From: an uncultured Desulfomonile sp.
Lineage (GTDB): Bacteria; Desulfobacterota; Desulfomonilia; Desulfomonilales; Desulfomonilaceae
Length of the DNA: 64,000 nt
Assembly: GCA_903952205.1 (NCBI GenBank)
Contig: CAJBEZ010000083.1
Span: 1-64,000 of the forward strand
Direction: 5' to 3'
Positions 17,928 through 26,148 of the stretch are shown one piece after another; positions within the stretch are counted from its first letter, which is position 1, and every line of letters begins with the position of its first letter. A model generated the notes under the pieces. That model was not told the DNA's origin. It worked only from the letters and a program-made list of their open reading frames with translations, and did no database searches. Both the position numbers and the translations under genes were made by a program.

Positions 17928-19406
17928 TCAAAACGAAGGCATTGTAAGTTCTAATCCACAGAATTTAAATAAGGCCTGTTTAAGTGAATTCCTGCGTCCG
18001 TCACGGGATATTTGTTCCAGAAAAGAACCCGCATCTGGAACTTGATACCAGTTTTCCCCGAAAGATTTTTCCAAGAAGTGTCTGAGAATTTCCGCCCCCG
18101 CCCATCCCCAAACATATTCCGCGGAATAAAACTCCGGTTCCATATCCAAAAGATATCCATCCGGTTCGTATTTAAATCCGGTGGCGCGGTTCACCCGCAC
18201 GCAGTAAAAACTGGAATCCTTAAAATTAAGGCTCTCAAAAAGATCCTTTTCAGCTAAAAACTTTCCTATGTGGAGACGGATCAAAAGCAGTCTTTTAATC
18301 CTGATCTCTTCAGTCAGTTTTTCCGCATCCGAAACATCTAATTTGGCTATGTCTGTCAGCCATCGGGAGTTTTCCAACAATTGCATAAAAAGAAAAGCGA
18401 ACGATTCATCCAGGGCCGGAGACCTCGTCAATCTTCTATATTCTACCGGATCTTCGAGTGAGAAGCCGCCGACAAAATAGGCGTGTCCCATTTCATGCAA
18501 TAAAGCTTCTAAATCTATAAGGCCGCCTATCGGTTTTACGAGAATACGAACCTCTCCAGGTATTTCTACTGGCACGCATATCGCATCGGCATTCCGCCGC
18601 GCGTCATCTTTAATGTCGATTATGATGTCTTTGCGCTTCTTTAGATCAAATCCCAGGCCCTTCATGGTTCGACCGACAATCTCTTTAAGCGAAGACCCGG
18701 GAAAATATTTGTCATGTGCGTCGATTCTCATCAAACGTAGGGCGTGGCTTCTGTTTAGGTCTTCCAAAGGATGTCCCAGCTTTTCCTCAACCCATATCGA
18801 AGTTTTCTCAAAATAAACTTTATCCGTGGATGACTGGTATTCTGCAAAAATGATTTGCCAGTCATTGAATGAACAATTCCTTTTGAATTGAGCGTATTCT
18901 GAATAGCCCGAAAACCCGAACTTTTCTGTGACAGTCTTCTGGATTACATCTAGAATACTCAAGAAAATCGGGTTTAGTATGGCGCGTGAAAAAATACCAA
19001 GTTCAGATGTCATCTCCTCGCGAAGTTCATAGTTGTTTTGATTCTGCAACCACGGTACAATTTCCAGGGCAGGAATCTTTTGTCCTTGGACGACCATTCT
19101 TCCTTTATCCATGTAGAACCTTTGCATGTCGGACAATGAAGAAGTGTCGAGTTCCAGGGTCAGGTCCATGCATGCCATTAAAGCGCGTTCAATACGCTCT
19201 CGTTTTTCAGGATCATCTTCACTAATAGCCATCTCTTTCAACTCATTCACGGTGTCGATGTCTACTAGTATGCTGTCCTCTGGCACTATATCTGAAAATC
19301 CCCTGCCCAATGAGTAGCCCATACTCTGGTCCAAGGCTAAGATCGCAAGTTTCTTGTATGTTCTTTCAATAGTATTTGTGATGTTGAGATACGCGACTTG
19401 GTCCAT
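17928..19406 (-). CDS. HExxH gluzincin-type metallopeptidase, M3-like
   Basis: A 492-residue protein with a zinc-binding motif LLHEMGHAYF (His304, Glu305, His308) and a likely third ligand Glu334 in ALDESFAF, 26 residues after the second His. That spacing is typical of gluzincins such as M3 oligopeptidases. The helical N-terminal half also resembles M3/M32-type peptidases. No signal peptide or membrane segment, so cytoplasmic. Substrate unknown. The ATG at 19406 has GGAG nine bases upstream. It precedes metX by 102 bases on the same strand, but no functional link is evident. I do not recognise the exact family; M3-like is an inference from the motif. Confidence 0.7.
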   Translation of the reverse strand: MDQVAYLNITNTIERTYKKLAILALDQSMGYSLGRGFSDIVPEDSILVDIDTVNELKEMAISEDDPEKRERIERALMACMDLTLELDTSSLSDMQRFYMDKGRMVVQGQKIPALEIVPWLQNQNNYELREEMTSELGIFSRAILNPIFLSILDVIQKTVTEKFGFSGYSEYAQFKRNCSFNDWQIIFAEYQSSTDKVYFEKTSIWVEEKLGHPLEDLNRSHALRLMRIDAHDKYFPGSSLKEIVGRTMKGLGFDLKKRKDIIIDIKDDARRNADAICVPVEIPGEVRILVKPIGGLIDLEALLHEMGHAYFVGGFSLEDPVEYRRLTRSPALDESFAFLFMQLLENSRWLTDIAKLDVSDAEKLTEEIRIKRLLLIRLHIGKFLAEKDLFESLNFKDSSFYCVRVNRATGFKYEPDGYLLDMEPEFYSAEYVWGWAGAEILRHFLEKSFGENWYQVPDAGSFLEQISRDGRRNSLKQALFKFCGLELTMPSF

Positions 19407-19780
19407 CTTAGAGGTCTCCAGAACAGAAGATACCGCTCACGCAGAGCGCGCTTAATACCCCAAATCGCCGGTAAGGCAATCTGTAAGTACTAAAAGATCT
19501 CACACCTCCCTATTCAAGGCAAGAACCAGTTGAGCGATTCAGGATTTTACGGTAGGGCCTAGCGCAATGACATAATAGGGAACTCGTTGCAGGAGATTCA
19601 TAATGCCTGTGATCATGTGCTATTGGCTAACAATAGACCGTGGACACAAGCTATTCATGAAATACTGACTGCAGACTGAAATCAATTTCTACCAACAATG
19701 AAGAAAGTGACGTATCGATTCGACGGTATTATTGAATCTTTTATGAACTCTCTGAAGAATGAGCTAGATATAAGAAACCA
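19407..19780. other. Intergenic region with an IS3-type relic
   Basis: About 370 bases with no intact gene. The left part should carry the promoter of the minus-strand metallopeptidase. The right end holds the transposase remnant at 19698-19784. Confidence 0.5.
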
Positions 19781-19784
19781 TTAG
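19698..19784 (+). pseudogene. Relic of IS3-family transposase OrfB
   Basis: A 28-codon frame begins MKKVTYRFDGIIESFMNSLKN and ends at TAG 19782-19784. It closely resembles the invariant region around the third catalytic residue of IS3-family OrfB, usually MSRKGNCYDNAxxESFxxxLKxEL; the Glu of ESF is the catalytic one. Nothing else of the element is recognisable on either side. Too short to be functional. Confidence 0.5.
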
Positions 19785-19969
19785 GCCCATTTGGGTCGGT
19801 TCGGGCCCGAGTTTCTATGCAAATTGGACTTTTTCTGATTCCGGTTTGAATTCCCTGGTCGTCCGCCTTTTTTGTTCATCAAACATTCCCAGGAACAATA
19901 ACCATATACTGAGTAGGTCATCGTCTGATTTGCAGAATACTCTCTTCCACAAGTCTTACATCTTTCCAA
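19781..19969 (-). CDS. Small zinc-binding protein, 62 residues
   Basis: The sequence opens with CKTCGREYS and continues with YCSWECL, giving two CxxC/CxxxC pairs that should bind one zinc, followed by a basic Asn/Arg/Lys-rich tail that might contact nucleic acid. The start is TTG at 19969, supported by AAGGAGG eight bases upstream. It resembles short zinc-ribbon proteins common in this lineage, but no function is known to me. Flanked by the IS3 relic and a long leader to rpmI, transcribed away from rpmI. Confidence 0.65.
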   Translation of the reverse strand: MERCKTCGREYSANQTMTYSVYGYCSWECLMNKKGGRPGNSNRNQKKSNLHRNSGPNRPKWA

Positions 19970-19983
19970 AACAGTTCCTCCTT

Positions 19984-20723
19984 ATGACACAAATTATATC
20001 CACGACTCTGAACAGGCCCAGCCCAAAGTTTAAGGCAGGCTTGAAAAGTCAGATAATGCAACGCTAAAATTTTCAAAACCTTTAGAATCTGAGTGAGAAC
20101 TTCGTCGGACCTTTGTGGCCTTCACAATGAGCAAGTCATTGAAGACGGCGTCTGCTTGAGATTACCGTGGACTCTGAACAATAAGACAATACGTTGCTAC
20201 AAAAGATTCAAATAGCTAATAAATTGTTTGGATATTGGATCCAAAGTCGTGACTAGAACAAAATTACCAATTACTAGCCCGCCTATCAGTAGTCAACGAC
20301 ACATCAATCGATAGAATGCTTAATGGGAGGTCTCTCAAGACTTGACGTCAACCAGATTCGGTTGGCATTGTTATCATCGGCAAGCCCTCATGTCAAATAA
20401 TGAATCAACAGGTGACAAAAAAAATTGTTTCCTTTGACTCAATAAGGTATAAAGAGAAGTTTGAAGGCGGTTCAAATTTATTAACGCCTTACACGGGCGC
20501 TGGAGGTTTCAGCCCCTGGTTGCGATAGTTTGAGAGCTATTTATTAGCGAGGTATACAAGGCAAATTCCCTGATCCCAGACATCTTTGACCACCCGGAAA
20601 GTAAAGTTAATAACGCGCTGCCGTGAGGTTCATGTTGTTAACAGCCATGGAGTTTGATGACGCGCAAAAGCGATGCGGGCTCATTTGATGTTTTGGGGAA
20701 GCCAATTCATAGGAGTCATAATT
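19984..20723. promoter_or_regulatory. Long gene-free leader upstream of rpmI with candidate promoter
   Basis: About 740 bases with no gene. A promoter candidate is TTGTTT (20425-20430), 17 bases, then TATAAA (20448-20453). Transcription from there would leave a leader of about 265 bases before rpmI, containing an inverted repeat around 20495-20520 (GGCGCTG with CAGCCCC). Such a leader fits the known autoregulation of L35/L20 operons by L20, but no L20-binding structure could be confirmed by eye. infC, the usual neighbour of rpmI, is absent. Confidence 0.35.
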
Positions 20724-20921
20724 ATGCCAAAAATGAAATCATGCCGTGGAGCGGCAAAAAGGTTCACGGTTCTTAAAAGTGGCGGAATAAAGAGAAAAAA
20801 AGCCTACCATAGCCATATCCTGACTTCTAAAACGACTAAGAGAAAAAGAGGGCTTAGGCAGTCTTGTTTTATTAGTCCGGAGGACGCTGCCCAGATCAGG
20901 CGATTGCTGCCTTACGGTTAA
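20724..20921 (+). CDS. rpmI: 50S ribosomal protein L35
   Basis: A 65-residue basic protein with the L35 signature ([14 protein letters not shown], then [11 protein letters not shown], and the C-terminal RRLLPYG). The start at 20724 is fixed by AGGAG at 20711 and the family N-terminus, although the frame is open further upstream. Part of the large subunit; followed by rplT 107 bases later as in most bacteria. Confidence 0.95.
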   Translation: MPKMKSCRGAAKRFTVLKSGGIKRKKAYHSHILTSKTTKRKRGLRQSCFISPEDAAQIRRLLPYG

Positions 20922-21028
20922 TCCCGGAGAGGCGCGTCTCGGTTACGGATAATAGATAGGCCAAGATTTGAGAAATTCACTGGACCTAAAAAAGCATTTT
21001 TTGAGTCCAACAGTTTAAGGAGTTAATT

Positions 21029-21382
21029 ATGCCCAGAGTTAGATGTTCGCCCGCAAGTCGAGCCAGAAGAAAAAAGATAATGAAAGCCGCCAAAGGATAC
21101 GTAGGTGGCAGGAGCAGGACGCTGAAGCAGGCCAAAGAGACTGTCGAAAGAGCTCTTTGTTATGCATATAGGGATCGAAAAGTTCGGAAGAGAGAATTCA
21201 GGAGCTTGTGGATTTCAAGAATAAACGCTGCTTGCAGACTCAATGGGCTAACTTATAACAGATTCATAGAGGGTCTAAGAAAATCAGGTCTTGATCTGGA
21301 CCGAAAGATCCTTGCGGAATTGGCTGTTTCCGACCCAGGGGTATTTACAGGAATAGTACGTAAGGCTGAACAGGCCCTATAG
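21029..21382 (+). CDS. rplT: 50S ribosomal protein L20
   Basis: A 117-residue protein of normal L20 length, starting MPRVRCSPASRARRKK and carrying the conserved AYRDRKVRKREFRSLWI segment. It binds 23S rRNA early in large-subunit assembly and is the usual autoregulator of the rpmI-rplT transcript. AAGGAG precedes the ATG. A strong terminator-like hairpin follows before pheS. Confidence 0.97.
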   Translation: MPRVRCSPASRARRKKIMKAAKGYVGGRSRTLKQAKETVERALCYAYRDRKVRKREFRSLWISRINAACRLNGLTYNRFIEGLRKSGLDLDRKILAELAVSDPGVFTGIVRKAEQAL

Positions 21383-21456
21383 ATCTGGATACTTTCGATA
21401 CTAGAACTTCAGGAGATCCTGCGCGCTAATTTCGATCCGGTAGGATTATCAATAAA

Positions 21457-21481
21457 AGGCGGTCTAAATGACCGTTTTTTT
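21457..21481 (+). terminator. Rho-independent terminator or attenuator between rplT and pheS
   Basis: CGGTC (21460-21464), loop TAAAT, GACCG (21470-21474), then seven T's (21475-21481). It either ends the rpmI-rplT transcript or attenuates read-through into pheST; the latter is known for enterobacterial pheST, but no Phe-rich leader peptide was found here. Confidence 0.75.
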
Positions 21482-21566
21482 ATCAGCTTCGATTTGTTGA
21501 TCTTACAGGTAATATTTAAACTGAGCTTCTTTAAATGATTGCTTCTTCGGGAAGGACTCCGAGGAC

Positions 21567-22583
21567 ATGAAACAACAGTTGAATTCACTTAGAGCTTCGA
21601 CAATCGGTCTATTGAGTCAGATAGCTGATATAAAGACTCTCAACGACGCGCGCTCCAGGATCCTTGGACGTAAAGGCGATTTGACGGGAATTCTGAGAGG
21701 ATTGAAGGATCTTCCAATTGAGGAGCGGTCCACCTTTGGCCAACTTGCCAACCAGATCAAAGCAGAACTTGAGGTTGAGTTTGATCTTAGAGAAACGCGT
21801 TTACGGGAAGACCTGGAACACTCTCAAGTCATGAGTGAATCTTTCGACGTTACTCTTCCAGGAAGGCGTCTTCCGTTGGGGCGTTCGCACATTTTAAACC
21901 GCGTTACTCATGAGTTGCTGGATGTTTTTTCAGGTCTCGGGTTTCAACTTGCGGAAGGCCCTGAAGTCGAAATAGATTACTACAACTTCGAAGCTTTGAA
22001 TATGCCCAAAAATCACCCCGCCCGGGATATGCAGGATACTTTCTATTTTTCTGATAACCTTCTTCTTAGGACCCATACTTCTCCAGTTCAAATAAGAACC
22101 ATGGAGACACACCGACCTCCTGTCAGGATAGTATGCCCTGGGAAGGTCTATCGTCGAGACGCCGATGTCACTCATTCTCCAATGTTTATGCAGATCGAGG
22201 GGTTGTGGGTTGATAAAGATGTTTCGTTTGCGGACCTTAAGGGGATACTTTACGCTTTCACGCGAGAATACTTCGGAGAGAAACTGGGTTTGCGTTTTCG
22301 ACCGAGTTTCTTCCCATTCACAGAGCCGTCGGCAGAAGTCGACATTCAATGTGTAATATGTGGTGGTTCCGGTTGCAGAACTTGCTCTTCTACAGGATGG
22401 CTTGAAATTCTGGGCGCTGGGATGATAGATCCGACTCTCTATGGATTTGTAAATTATGATCCTGAAATACAGTCAGGTTTTGCCTTCGGCATGGGCATAG
22501 AGAGGGTTGCCATGCTGAAGTACGGGATACCCGACATTCGTCTTTTTTACGAAAACGATATTAGGTTTTTAAACCAGTTTTGA
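21567..22583 (+). CDS. pheS: Phenylalanine--tRNA ligase alpha subunit
   Basis: A 338-residue alpha subunit of the alpha2-beta2 PheRS. It has an N-terminal helical tRNA-binding region, then the class II catalytic core: HPARDMQDTFY (motif 2 area), FRPSFFPFTEPSAEVD, and motif 3 GFAFGMGIERVAMLKYGI ending in the family-typical DIRLFYENDIRFL. A CxxC...CxxC cysteine set near residue 255 (CVICGGSGCRTC) is a zinc-like insertion present in some bacterial PheS. Followed by pheT after 114 bases. Confidence 0.96.
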   Translation: MKQQLNSLRASTIGLLSQIADIKTLNDARSRILGRKGDLTGILRGLKDLPIEERSTFGQLANQIKAELEVEFDLRETRLREDLEHSQVMSESFDVTLPGRRLPLGRSHILNRVTHELLDVFSGLGFQLAEGPEVEIDYYNFEALNMPKNHPARDMQDTFYFSDNLLLRTHTSPVQIRTMETHRPPVRIVCPGKVYRRDADVTHSPMFMQIEGLWVDKDVSFADLKGILYAFTREYFGEKLGLRFRPSFFPFTEPSAEVDIQCVICGGSGCRTCSSTGWLEILGAGMIDPTLYGFVNYDPEIQSGFAFGMGIERVAMLKYGIPDIRLFYENDIRFLNQF

Positions 22584-22697
22584 GCTTTGGTAACACGAGA
22601 AGGTCAATCGCGTCCATAATTCTTAAGACAGGACCCCCTCGATTTTCCTGACTATAAAACCGCAATGAACAATAATATCAATACGAGGTGAACCGCC

Positions 22698-25139
22698 ATG
22701 CTCGTCAGCTTAAACTGGCTGAAAGAGTTTGTAAACATTGATATTGGGCCGGAAGAAGTGGCTCATATTCTCACCATGGGAGGAATCGAGGTCGAAGCTC
22801 TAAAATATGAGGGAATCGATCTAAGAACTTGCCTTACAGCAAGAATTGACAGGTTGACCCAGCATCCCTCGTCGGAAAAGTTAAACATTGCAGAAATAGA
22901 TCTTGGCGATCGTGTTGAGAAAGTGGTCTGTGGGGCCCCTAATTCCCGTCAAGGCCAGATAGTCGCATATGCCCCGGATGGGACCAATCTTCTTGGTGGA
23001 ATCGCAGTCTGTCGGCGCAATATAAAAGGGATAGAATCTCCGGGGATGTTGTGTTCGGAGAAAGAACTGGGTCTAGGAGAAGATTCCGCTGGAATCCTGA
23101 TTTTTGATGAAAACACTCCTGTGGGTGTTCCCCTCTCTGATGCCTTTCCTGAGATTGAAGATGTGATCCTGGAAGTGTCTGTAACACCGAACAGAGGAGA
23201 TTGTCTTTCCATAATCGGACTAGCAAGGGAAGTAGCGGCTCTTACTTGCGTCGACCTAATAAATCGAGACTTTGAACTGGAGGAGTCTTCTGTAGATATA
23301 AGGGACAAGCTGATGGTGGAAGTCCCAGATTTTGATCTGTGTCCACGCTACGTTGCGAGAATGATAGAGGACGTTCATGTCGGAATCTCTCCGTTTTCAA
23401 TGAGGCTGAGGCTTACGAGGTGCGGAGTCAGGCCTATTTCCAACGTCGTTGACGCCACTAATTATGTGCTCTTGGAATGTGGGCAGCCATTACATGCTTT
23501 CGATTATCTGTCTCTTGAGAATCACAAGATAATAGTTAAGAGGAATGACCCTTCTGAGGTTTTTAAGACGCTGGACGGATCTGAGCGGAGACTTCCGGAA
23601 AATTCCCTGATGATTCAGGATGGTACAAGATCCGTTGCTCTAGCAGGAATCATGGGAGGACTCAATTCAGAAATTACAAGTTTAACGAATCAGGTTGTAA
23701 TTGAGAGCGCATGTTTTGAACGCTTCGGGATTCGGCGTACCGCAAAAGCCCTGGGAATGTCCACAGAAGCTTCCTTTAGATTTGAGCGAGGTGTCGATCC
23801 GGATGGATGTGTGTGGGCGGCCAACAGAGTTTCGGCCCTAATCCAAAGGCTTTCCAACGCAAGGGTCTTGAAGGGTATACTGGACATTTATCCGACTCCG
23901 GTAAGGCGCAACGTTACAAGAGTCAGAACCAAGAAGGTAAACTCCACTCTAGGTTTGGATCTGACTAGAAGCCAGATGAAGTCCAACTTGCAGAGGCTGG
24001 GAATTCAGGTTCGAGACATTGATGACTCGGAGAGAGACCTGGAGTGTGTGTCGCCTAGTTGGAGATGGGACCTGGATAGGGAAATAGATTACATTGAAGA
24101 AATTGCACGAGTCCATGGCTTCCAGAATATTCCATCCACTATGCCGGTTTATCGATCGGAACCGGACCACACGAAGCGCGAATATACTGGTGTTGATAAA
24201 GTCAGAGACATGATGAACGCCTCGGGCTTCACCGAGATTATAACGATGTCCTTTGTTTCAAGAGGCGCCTCGGAACAGTTTCGCTGCGATTGCGAGGGAG
24301 AAGACCTGGCGTTACTCAATCCTCTTTCAGAGGATTATGTGGTAATGAGGCGATCTCTCCTGCCAGGGTTAATGGGCGCGCTGAAAAGAAATCTTAATTT
24401 CAAGAATGAAAATCTAAAGTTGTACGAAATTGGAAAAACATTTGTTCCTGTTAGTGGTTCAGAAACTCCTGTAGAGAATTTAAGAATAGCGGGATTGGCA
24501 TTCGGTTCAAGGTATCCTGATGAATGGCATTTCAATAGGGGTCAGGTTGATATATCAGGGAAACTTGAAGTTAGACCAGAAGTTGATTTTTTCGATATAA
24601 AAGGCGCAGTAGAGAATGTCCTTGATGGCTTAGGCATCTCAAAATCTCAGTTTGTTCCATCCTCCTCTACCTTCTTACATCCAGGCAAGTCTTCGGATAT
24701 ACTAGTCAATGGAAATGTGATTGGTTTTATAGGCGAAATGTCTCCGGACAAGACCAGAGAAATGGGTTTAAGTAAGAAAATCCAAATATTTGACCTATTC
24801 CTAGAGGCTCTATTTGTTCATGCATGCAACGATAGAGTTTTTAGGCAGCTTCCTCGCTACCCTTATATCGAGAGGGATCTATCCATCATAGTTGAAACGA
24901 ATTGTTCAGGAGATCAGATTAAACTCTTGATTTCACGCCTAGGGCATGATATCATTACTTCAGTGATCCTATTTGATTTATATCGTGGAGAATCGATTCC
25001 GGAAGGCTGTCAGAGTATGGCGTTCCGGATCCGGTATCAGTCTGAGGATCGAACCCTTACCGACGCTGAAGTCCAGGAGGTTCATTCTCAGGTAACCACA
25101 ACTCTGATAAGAGAGTTGGGGATTACCGTTAGAGAATGA
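22698..25139 (+). CDS. pheT: Phenylalanine--tRNA ligase beta subunit
   Basis: An 813-residue beta subunit of normal length. Domains in order: EMAP-II-like tRNA-binding OB fold (about 40-150), B3/B4 editing domain (GVRPISNVVDATNYVLLECGQ region), B5 domain, catalytic-like core (FLHPGKSSDILVNG) and the C-terminal ferredoxin-fold anticodon-binding domain (RYPYIERDLSIIVE). It edits mischarged Tyr-tRNA-Phe and positions tRNA. The start MLVSLNWLKEFV is the family N-terminus, with GAGG upstream. Confidence 0.96.
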   Translation: MLVSLNWLKEFVNIDIGPEEVAHILTMGGIEVEALKYEGIDLRTCLTARIDRLTQHPSSEKLNIAEIDLGDRVEKVVCGAPNSRQGQIVAYAPDGTNLLGGIAVCRRNIKGIESPGMLCSEKELGLGEDSAGILIFDENTPVGVPLSDAFPEIEDVILEVSVTPNRGDCLSIIGLAREVAALTCVDLINRDFELEESSVDIRDKLMVEVPDFDLCPRYVARMIEDVHVGISPFSMRLRLTRCGVRPISNVVDATNYVLLECGQPLHAFDYLSLENHKIIVKRNDPSEVFKTLDGSERRLPENSLMIQDGTRSVALAGIMGGLNSEITSLTNQVVIESACFERFGIRRTAKALGMSTEASFRFERGVDPDGCVWAANRVSALIQRLSNARVLKGILDIYPTPVRRNVTRVRTKKVNSTLGLDLTRSQMKSNLQRLGIQVRDIDDSERDLECVSPSWRWDLDREIDYIEEIARVHGFQNIPSTMPVYRSEPDHTKREYTGVDKVRDMMNASGFTEIITMSFVSRGASEQFRCDCEGEDLALLNPLSEDYVVMRRSLLPGLMGALKRNLNFKNENLKLYEIGKTFVPVSGSETPVENLRIAGLAFGSRYPDEWHFNRGQVDISGKLEVRPEVDFFDIKGAVENVLDGLGISKSQFVPSSSTFLHPGKSSDILVNGNVIGFIGEMSPDKTREMGLSKKIQIFDLFLEALFVHACNDRVFRQLPRYPYIERDLSIIVETNCSGDQIKLLISRLGHDIITSVILFDLYRGESIPEGCQSMAFRIRYQSEDRTLTDAEVQEVHSQVTTTLIRELGITVRE

Positions 25140-25229
25140 TGACTTGAGTTTTTTGACTCGTTTCTAGGGTCAGATGGCGTCTCCAGGTTCGGTGTACGGT
25201 GGATTCTCATGTGGAGGGGTGGGTTTGTA

Positions 25230-25661
25230 ATGACCATCGCAATTCCGGAGAAGCAGTATTTTAAAATAGGCGAAGTGAGTGAGATTCTGAATGTTGAACC
25301 TTATGTTCTAAGGTACTGGGAGTCAGAATTCAAAATCTTGAAGCCTACCAGAACTCGGGCTAGACAGAGACTTTATCACAAGCGAGATCTAGAGTTACTT
25401 CTCGAAATAAAACATCTGCTTTATGACGAGAAGTTCACAATTGCTGGGGCTAAAAAAAGGCTTCAGGAAATGAAAAAACAGGCCGCCGCTGAAAAGAAGG
25501 CAGCCAAAGTTCCCAAGGCAAGCCGGGTTAAAGAAGAAATCAAGGCCCTTGAGAGTCGCATGGAAAACGCCACATCTTCAGACAATCAATCAGACTACAG
25601 GGACTTATTGATTGAAATCAAGAAGGAACTCAAAGAGCTCCGGATGATTCTGGAAGGGTAG
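25230..25661 (+). CDS. MerR-family transcriptional regulator
   Basis: About 143 residues. The N-terminal winged-helix domain is MerR type (YFKIGEVSEIL, then VLRYWESEF and RQRLYHKRDLELL), followed by a charged coiled-coil rich in Lys/Glu. It lacks the Cys metal ligands of metal-sensing MerR proteins, so the effector is unknown. A MerR gene directly behind pheT is recurrent in deltaproteobacteria. The ATG at 25230 is preferred, because GGAGGGG lies at 25213-25219 inside the alternative longer frame starting at 25209. Confidence 0.85.
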   Translation: MTIAIPEKQYFKIGEVSEILNVEPYVLRYWESEFKILKPTRTRARQRLYHKRDLELLLEIKHLLYDEKFTIAGAKKRLQEMKKQAAAEKKAAKVPKASRVKEEIKALESRMENATSSDNQSDYRDLLIEIKKELKELRMILEG

Positions 25662-25876
25662 TGGAGCATCCTTTGCAAAGACCGTTTGCACGGGTCGTGT
25701 AATCTTTCTAAGAATGTCCAACTTTGCAGCGGATATCCGCTGAGTTATAGCCGTCTAATATCCAGTTTTCCTGAATGGTGTAATTTTTCTGTTCAAGCTT
25801 CTTGTGGATTAGGTTTAGATATTACATAATATGGTTGAGCTAACGCTCAGGCTAATTCTAACTTGGGAGGTTTCGA

Positions 25877-26068
25877 ATGACTACTCCAGCGCACTGTCCA
25901 GGATTTGAAGCCAACAAAAGTCTGTCTTCATTCAAGTGCAAATGTCCAAGTTGTGGCGCAGAGAAGGAAATCTTCTCGGACGAATTTGATCGACCCCATA
26001 CCTGCAAGAACTGTAAACAGCCGATTGACTTTTCACAATGTAGTATTGAATCCGGCGCCGGCGTTTAG
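25877..26068 (+). CDS. Small zinc-ribbon protein, 63 residues
   Basis: Two cysteine pairs, CPSC (preceded by CKC) and CKNC, spaced about 22 residues apart, form a classic zinc ribbon; the rest is short and acidic. GGGAGG lies seven bases before the ATG, so translation is credible. Function unknown; it may be a redox or metal-handling accessory. Convergent with murD, with a shared terminator-like repeat between them. Confidence 0.7.
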   Translation: MTTPAHCPGFEANKSLSSFKCKCPSCGAEKEIFSDEFDRPHTCKNCKQPIDFSQCSIESGAGV

Positions 26069-26085
26069 AGAGAATTTTACGAATT

Positions 26086-26147
26086 TGCCCCCTAAGTTAA
26101 GGCTTTTTAAAAATGATTGGGTTCCAATCAAAATGCTTAAGGGGGCA
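26086..26147. terminator. Bidirectional terminator-like structure between zinc-ribbon gene and murD
   Basis: An outer inverted repeat, TGCCCCCTAAG (26086-26096) with CTTAAGGGGGCA (26136-26147, one bulged base), encloses a perfect inner hairpin GATTGG-GTT-CCAATC (26115-26129). It lies exactly between two convergent stop codons. There is no long T run, so Rho-independent activity is uncertain. Confidence 0.5.
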
Positions 26148-26148
26148 G

